From: a virus
Reading direction: 5' to 3' (one strand)
Length of the DNA stretch: 24,116 nt
Virus record (IMG/VR): IMGVR_UViG_3300031687_000097
Location: 1 to 24,116 of that record
Under the pieces are notes generated by a model, which ran no database searches, was not told the origin of the DNA, and worked only from the letters and a program-made list of their open reading frames with translations. Numbering within the stretch: the stretch's first letter is position 1; the number at the start of each line of letters is the position of its first letter. Both the position numbers and the translations under genes were made by a program. Below, one piece after another: positions 22,115 to 24,116 of the stretch.

Positions 22115-24116
22115 TGGCAACTTACGAAGCAACAAATAAAAGCGGTCTAACTATTCAATTTGATAAAAATGGGGCTGCGCCTACGCAAGAGCAAACAGCG
22201 AAAGCCTTTAATGCTTATTACGCTTCTCAAGCTACAACCGAACAAGAAGAGTCACAGCCGTTAGTAAGCGAAGAACCATTAAGACCTGCGGAAGATTATA
22301 CTGACCCTGAACAAGGTTACGGTTTTTTTAATCGTACACCTGATTCTAAAACGGAAGATACGCCTGATGAATTTAGGTACGGTTACGCAAGAGGTGAAGG
22401 GAAACGATTAACTAAACTTGGCTTGAATAAACTGGAGCAAAACTATCCTAATGCTGTTCAAAGCACAGTTGCTAAAAGAGAATTAAGAGATACGGGTAGC
22501 TTTATTGACCAGTTAAAACTTAAACCTTTAGACGAAAAAATTGCTAATGCTTCGCCAGAAGAAATCAGGCTAATGCAAAATGAAGCAGAAGATAAACGAT
22601 TAAGAGAACAGTACCCTGACATATATGCTAACAATTTACAGGATAGTGGCACTGCTATGGCGGGTGAGGTTTTAAGTAGCCTTGTAGATCCTACTACTTT
22701 GCTACCTGTTGGTGGAAGCAGTAAATTAGCACAAGCAGCAATAGGAGGTGTAACAGCAGGAACTTATTCAGCAGCTTCACAAGACCAAGCAACAGGTGAA
22801 ATAGACCCTGAAAAAACTGCTATCGCTGCGTTAGGAGGTAGTGTTTTATCCCCTCTTATAATCAAAGGATTTCAAAAAGTTGGCGAGAAACTAGCTACAG
22901 CCAAGAACAAAAGAGAAGTTATTGCCAATAACATGATTGGCGAAGATGTAAAAAAATACATACAAGAAGTTAAAGCATCAGATGATTTTGCACAAGGTAT
23001 ATTAAAAGAAGATGATTTATTACCATTAGCCGCTGCGGAATTTAAAGAGGTATTAGCTCAACGCTTACCCAAGGTTGTGCCCGAAGAAAGGTTATCGCAG
23101 CTTGGCGTGGAAACTGGCAATGATGCGGGATGGTTGCCAACTATAAGGCAAAGTCCAGAAGAGGCTCAGTTTGCTGTCCTTCAAAGAGCGCAAGAGAAAG
23201 GAAACTACGTTCCTCCTAAAGACCTTAACAAACCTAGCCCTTGGGTAAAATTAACACACATTTTATCTACAAGAATTAGAGACATAGACGAAGCTATGGG
23301 CTATGGTTTACGGGCGTATGATATGCGTGTGTCTGCCAATACCCATGCCGCACAAAAAGAGGTTGAACCTTTTGCTAGGATGGTAACAAAAGCAACTGAC
23401 GATATGCCAGAGGAAGCAGTAACACGTTTAAACAAACATCTTTTTAATGGCGAGTTCAAACAAGCTGCTGGCATGTTAGGTCGCTATGGTGATGCTAACA
23501 GCGCAATATCTAAAGTAGAGTCTTACTTAGCTACAAAATATACGGAGCTAAAAGATGCTGGCTACAAAGACTTAGGACAAATAGACAATTATTTTCCACG
23601 GAAAGTTAAAGACTACGATGGTCTAAGTTTGGCGCTAGGAAAAAATAATGCGGGTGAATCGATAATTCAAAAAGCAAATACAGCTAAACTTCTTGAACTG
23701 AACAAGCTACGGAAAAGCGAAGGTAAGCCAGAAGCATTGGAGTTAAGTAATGCTGAAAAAAACGATGTAATCAATAAAGTTGTACAGTCCAGAATGAACT
23801 CAAGGGGAGGCTCTGGCAAGTTAACGCAAACACAAAAACGCGCTATTACAGAAGTGCCAGAAGAGTTAGCAAAATTTTACGAGAGTCCTGTTGATTCTTT
23901 GTTTAGATACATAAGAAGCACAGAAGAAAAAATTGCAAAAGGAAAGTTTTTTGGTGAGAGCGCAACAACAAAGCCTGACGTGGATGGTTCTTTGCAACCT
24001 AACCAATTAGATATTGACTTGTCTGTTAACAAGATAGTAGCAAAAGCTAACAAAGACAATGACTTGAGTAACGCAGAGCTAGACGATTTAACTAATTTGT
24101 TAATGACTAGATTTGT
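22114..24116 (+). CDS. Large internal virion (DNA-ejection) protein, C-terminus beyond window
   Basis: The open frame of 667 codons continues past the right edge. It starts MATYEATNKSGLTIQFDKNG (overlapping the previous stop, TGATG). A charged, likely flexible region follows, then MAGEVLSSLVDPTTLLPVGG and the Ala/Gly-rich IGGVTAGTYSAASQDQA, a weakly hydrophobic segment found in phage ejection proteins that may insert into the host envelope. Further on are helical parts and DNYFPRKVKDYDGLSLALGK, VIQSRMNSRGGSGKL-type charged helices. No lytic-transglycosylase or peptidase motif is visible in the present part; one could lie beyond the edge. It is the last of four genes in the ejection set and presumably travels with the DNA into the cell. 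Confidence 0.75.
   Translation, partial: MATYEATNKSGLTIQFDKNGAAPTQEQTAKAFNAYYASQATTEQEESQPLVSEEPLRPAEDYTDPEQGYGFFNRTPDSKTEDTPDEFRYGYARGEGKRLTKLGLNKLEQNYPNAVQSTVAKRELRDTGSFIDQLKLKPLDEKIANASPEEIRLMQNEAEDKRLREQYPDIYANNLQDSGTAMAGEVLSSLVDPTTLLPVGGSSKLAQAAIGGVTAGTYSAASQDQATGEIDPEKTAIAALGGSVLSPLIIKGFQKVGEKLATAKNKREVIANNMIGEDVKKYIQEVKASDDFAQGILKEDDLLPLAAAEFKEVLAQRLPKVVPEERLSQLGVETGNDAGWLPTIRQSPEEAQFAVLQRAQEKGNYVPPKDLNKPSPWVKLTHILSTRIRDIDEAMGYGLRAYDMRVSANTHAAQKEVEPFARMVTKATDDMPEEAVTRLNKHLFNGEFKQAAGMLGRYGDANSAISKVESYLATKYTELKDAGYKDLGQIDNYFPRKVKDYDGLSLALGKNNAGESIIQKANTAKLLELNKLRKSEGKPEALELSNAEKNDVINKVVQSRMNSRGGSGKLTQTQKRAITEVPEELAKFYESPVDSLFRYIRSTEEKIAKGKFFGESATTKPDVDGSLQPNQLDIDLSVNKIVAKANKDNDLSNAELDDLTNLLMTRF

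Noticed and set aside
1-24116. CRISPR arrays, tRNA genes, insertion sequences and integration sites.
   Set aside because: No regularly spaced direct repeats with unique spacers, no cloverleaf-like sequence, no transposase or integrase motif and no attachment-type duplication was recognised by eye.

Overview
This window is about 24 kb of a tailed double-stranded DNA bacteriophage, or a prophage of that type. Its head and short-tail genes follow the plan of Salmonella phage P22 (podovirus morphology). Every strand is densely coded, and neighbouring genes are commonly joined by one-base stop/start overlaps. No ribosomal RNA, tRNA, integrase or host housekeeping gene was seen, so the host cannot be named; a Gram-negative host is a weak inference from the P22-type tail and the base composition (roughly 40% GC).

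Layout. (1) Positions 1-3044, minus strand: a recombination/replication module containing a RecA-like (Sak4/AAA_24-type) ATPase, a DUF669-like single-strand DNA-binding candidate with an acidic tail, a YqaJ/lambda-type exonuclease, and a DEAD/DEAH-type helicase cut by the left edge. (2) Positions 3045-3143: a compact divergent control region with two face-to-face sigma-70-like promoters. (3) Positions 3144-5880, plus strand: a 57-residue Cro-like repressor, a large primase-polymerase/helicase-like protein, and a conserved-looking basic 93-residue protein, ended by a strong terminator. (4) Positions 5881-6371: a gene-free interval packed with copies of a 12-bp repeat, a perfect 26-bp palindrome and an AT-only tract. 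It lies between two convergent terminators and is the best candidate for a replication origin. (5) Positions 6372-8239, minus strand: seven small genes of unknown function, several sharing a near-identical ribosome-binding leader, driven by a promoter near 8300 that overlaps an inverted repeat.

(6) Positions 8403-24116, plus strand: the packaging and virion block. The order is small terminase candidate, large terminase, P22-type portal, holin-like membrane protein, scaffold, P22-type coat, terminator, two tiny genes, gp4-type tail accessory factor, a 524-residue fibre/spike-like protein, gp10-type DNA stabilisation protein, an 81-residue protein, a gp14/GNAT-like protein, and four probable DNA-ejection (internal virion) proteins, the last cut by the right edge. 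The terminases cut DNA and pump it through the portal into the scaffolded coat shell. The gp4- and gp10-like proteins seal the filled head, the fibre presumably contacts the host, and the ejection proteins are delivered with the DNA. Early genes on the left would copy and recombine the genome.

The most unusual items are the repeat-dense candidate origin and the 543-residue virion protein that combines a DUF4214-like domain, tandem repeats and a minimal S74-type (endosialidase chaperone) C-terminus with its Ser/Lys pair intact. Others are the insertion of a fibre-like gene between the gp4 and gp10 genes, and a reused translation-start leader in the small-gene operon.
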